Shown here: positions 23,128 through 24,150 of the stretch, one piece after another
How positions within the stretch are numbered: position 1 is the stretch's first letter
Layout of the letters: every line of letters starts with the position of its first letter
Source: JANNHP01 sp031404455
GTDB taxonomy: Bacteria > Planctomycetota > JAJSAM01 > JAJVHW01
NCBI GenBank assembly: GCA_031404455.1
Contig: JANNHP010000133.1
Coordinates: forward strand, 1 to 24,150
DNA length: 24,150 nucleotides
Reading direction: 5' to 3'
Translations under genes and position numbers: made by a program
The notes under the pieces: model-generated
Told to the model about the DNA's origin: nothing
Seen by the model: the letters and a program-made list of their open reading frames with translations, nothing else
The model's database searches: none

Positions 23128-23703
23128 ATGAAGGTTCTGCTGGGGATTCTCGCGGCGCTCGCCGTGGTCGGGGCCATCTGGTACTTCGGCATGTCGTACA
23201 GCCTCGACGTGGGCGCGACGCCCGCGGCGCCGCTCGGCGACTTCGCGAAGCTGGAGTCGGCGCTCACGGGCAAGGGGCTGCGCAAGGAGACGCCGCAGCC
23301 TGCCGAGGTGAAGTCGCTCCTCGGCGACCGGATGGAGATCGCCGCGGACCTCGTCGCGACGTCGTACGTCGACCTCGTCCCCGGGCTGCGCCACCAGGTG
23401 CTCGTCTTGAGGCGTCCCGACGGGAAGGTCGCCGCCGTCTGCTCCAACTTCCGATCGGGCTCCTTCGACTACTCGAAGACGGGGACCAGGGCCGAGAACT
23501 TCGCCGCTCTCTACTGGACCGCGCTCTCGGGCGCCGAGCCGAAGTTCAAGAAGGAGTCGGAGGGCGGCGGCGACCGGCGCGAGTTCCTCATCGCGAGGTT
23601 CCAGAAGGGCACGATCGACGCGCAGTGGAAGAAGGAAGGCGGCAGCGCCACGCTGATGGTGCCGCACGAGATCGCCGATCTCGTCACGTTCATCGCGAAG
23701 TAG
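23128..23703 (+). CDS. Membrane-anchored protein of unknown function
   Basis: 191 residues, not recognised. An N-terminal hydrophobic segment (MKVLLGILAALAVVGAIWYFG) is a signal anchor or uncleaved signal; the remainder is hydrophilic and probably periplasmic, with alternating strand-like segments (ATSYVDLVPGLRHQVLVLRR, REFLIARFQKGTIDAQW) and a single cysteine in VAAVCSNFRSG. No heme, metal-binding or catalytic motif is visible. The start is well supported by AGGAGG at 23115-23120, seven bases upstream. It lies 22 bp before the SRPBCC gene on the same strand, so the two are probably cotranscribed, and it is divergent from the peroxidase-like cytochrome. Confidence 0.75.
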   Translation: MKVLLGILAALAVVGAIWYFGMSYSLDVGATPAAPLGDFAKLESALTGKGLRKETPQPAEVKSLLGDRMEIAADLVATSYVDLVPGLRHQVLVLRRPDGKVAAVCSNFRSGSFDYSKTGTRAENFAALYWTALSGAEPKFKKESEGGGDRREFLIARFQKGTIDAQWKKEGGSATLMVPHEIADLVTFIAK

Positions 23704-23725
23704 CACGCCCCGCGGAGGAGCCTTC

Positions 23726-24150
23726 ATGCCGAGGAAGAAGAAGGGCGCGGACGACCAGGTCTGCCGCTCCATGCTGGCCGAGCACGAGACGACGATCGAC
23801 GCGCGGACGGACCGCGTCTGGCGCGCGCTCACCGACGAGATCGGCCGCTGGTGGAACGCGGGCTTCCACGCGCTGCCGAACGCCCGCGGCATGCGACTCG
23901 AACCCGTGATCGGCGGCCGCATGTACGAGTGGGCGGACGACGGCTCCGCAGTCGTCTGGGCCACGGTCATCGGCGTCGAGCCCGGCCGCTCGCTCGATCT
24001 GGCCGGACACCTCAGCCGGTCGTTCGGCGGGCCCGCGATCGTGCTGATCCGCTTCGACGTGGAGGCGAAGGGCGCGACGAGCGTCGTGAAGGTGTCGGAG
24101 TCGCGCGTCGGGCTCGTCTCGGGCGACGCGGCCGCGAGCGCGAAGAAGGG
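23726..24150 (+). CDS. SRPBCC (AHSA1/START-like) domain protein, N-terminal part
   Basis: At least 141 residues before the right edge cuts the gene. After a lysine-rich start (MPRKKKGADD) comes HETTIDARTDRVWRALTDEIGRWW, the classic beginning of an SRPBCC/AHSA1 (Activator of Hsp90 ATPase homologue 1-like) hydrophobic-cavity fold. It continues with MRLEPVIGGRMYEWADDGSAVVWATVIGVEPGRSLDL, which aligns with the family's central strands. Such proteins bind hydrophobic ligands or act as small regulatory partners; nothing here shows which. The ATG at 23726 follows GGAGGAG (23714-23720) with five bases of spacing. The C-terminal helix is outside the window. Confidence 0.82.
   Translation, partial: MPRKKKGADDQVCRSMLAEHETTIDARTDRVWRALTDEIGRWWNAGFHALPNARGMRLEPVIGGRMYEWADDGSAVVWATVIGVEPGRSLDLAGHLSRSFGGPAIVLIRFDVEAKGATSVVKVSESRVGLVSGDAAASAKK

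Noticed and set aside
1..24150. CRISPR arrays, tRNA/rRNA genes, transposases, prophage or integron features
   Set aside because: No regularly spaced repeats, no cloverleaf or rRNA-like sequence and no transposase or integrase motifs were seen on either strand; the locus reads as ordinary chromosomal respiration genes.

Overview
The window is GC-rich, gene-dense bacterial DNA. It reads as a chromosomal segment from a Gram-negative-type bacterium with a periplasm: there are ten CxxCH heme-c motifs, a Tat signal with a lipobox, and a sigma-54-type (NtrC-family) regulator. The lineage cannot be fixed by reading alone. The gene set (alternative complex III, a Thermus-like nar order, an enhancer-binding regulator, a MauG/CCP-like diheme protein) is compatible with Acidobacteriota, Myxococcota or another GC-rich group, and a sigma-54 activator argues against Actinobacteria.

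Almost everything lies on the minus strand. In transcription order, right to left, it runs: a secreted diheme peroxidase-like cytochrome (21464-22825); a regulatory gap with a strong hairpin and a Crp/Fnr-like dyad; a probable 30-codon ORF coupled to a PAS histidine kinase (19031-21268) and its NtrC-type response regulator (17587-19020); then a 17.1-kb array of respiratory genes (322-17468). The array encodes a diheme cytochrome c (narC-like), NarG, NarH, NarJ, NarI, a NarK1-type and a NarK2-type transporter, and all six subunits of alternative complex III (ActA-F). After a 140-bp gap bracketed by a 15-bp inverted repeat comes a carboxymuconolactone-decarboxylase-like gene cut by the window edge. 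At the right end two plus-strand genes, an unrecognised membrane-anchored protein and a partial SRPBCC protein, diverge from the peroxidase gene.

The central observation is that the nitrate reductase and alternative complex III genes form one apparent operon. All 12 junctions from narC to actF overlap or nearly touch; the largest gap is 19 nt. Nar would take quinol electrons to nitrate in the cytoplasm. ActABCDEF would oxidise quinol and reduce a periplasmic cytochrome, for example for later denitrification steps that are not in this window. Alternative complex III operons commonly travel with haem-copper oxidase genes; here none is present and nitrate reductase takes that place. The adjacent kinase/regulator pair is the obvious candidate controller.

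Caveats: actB carries a one-base frameshift in a five-G run, so it is either an assembly error or a broken gene. Several regulatory sites are pattern matches in GC-rich DNA and are scored low. Long open frames antisense to narGH, the kinase and the peroxidase gene are judged to be shadows.
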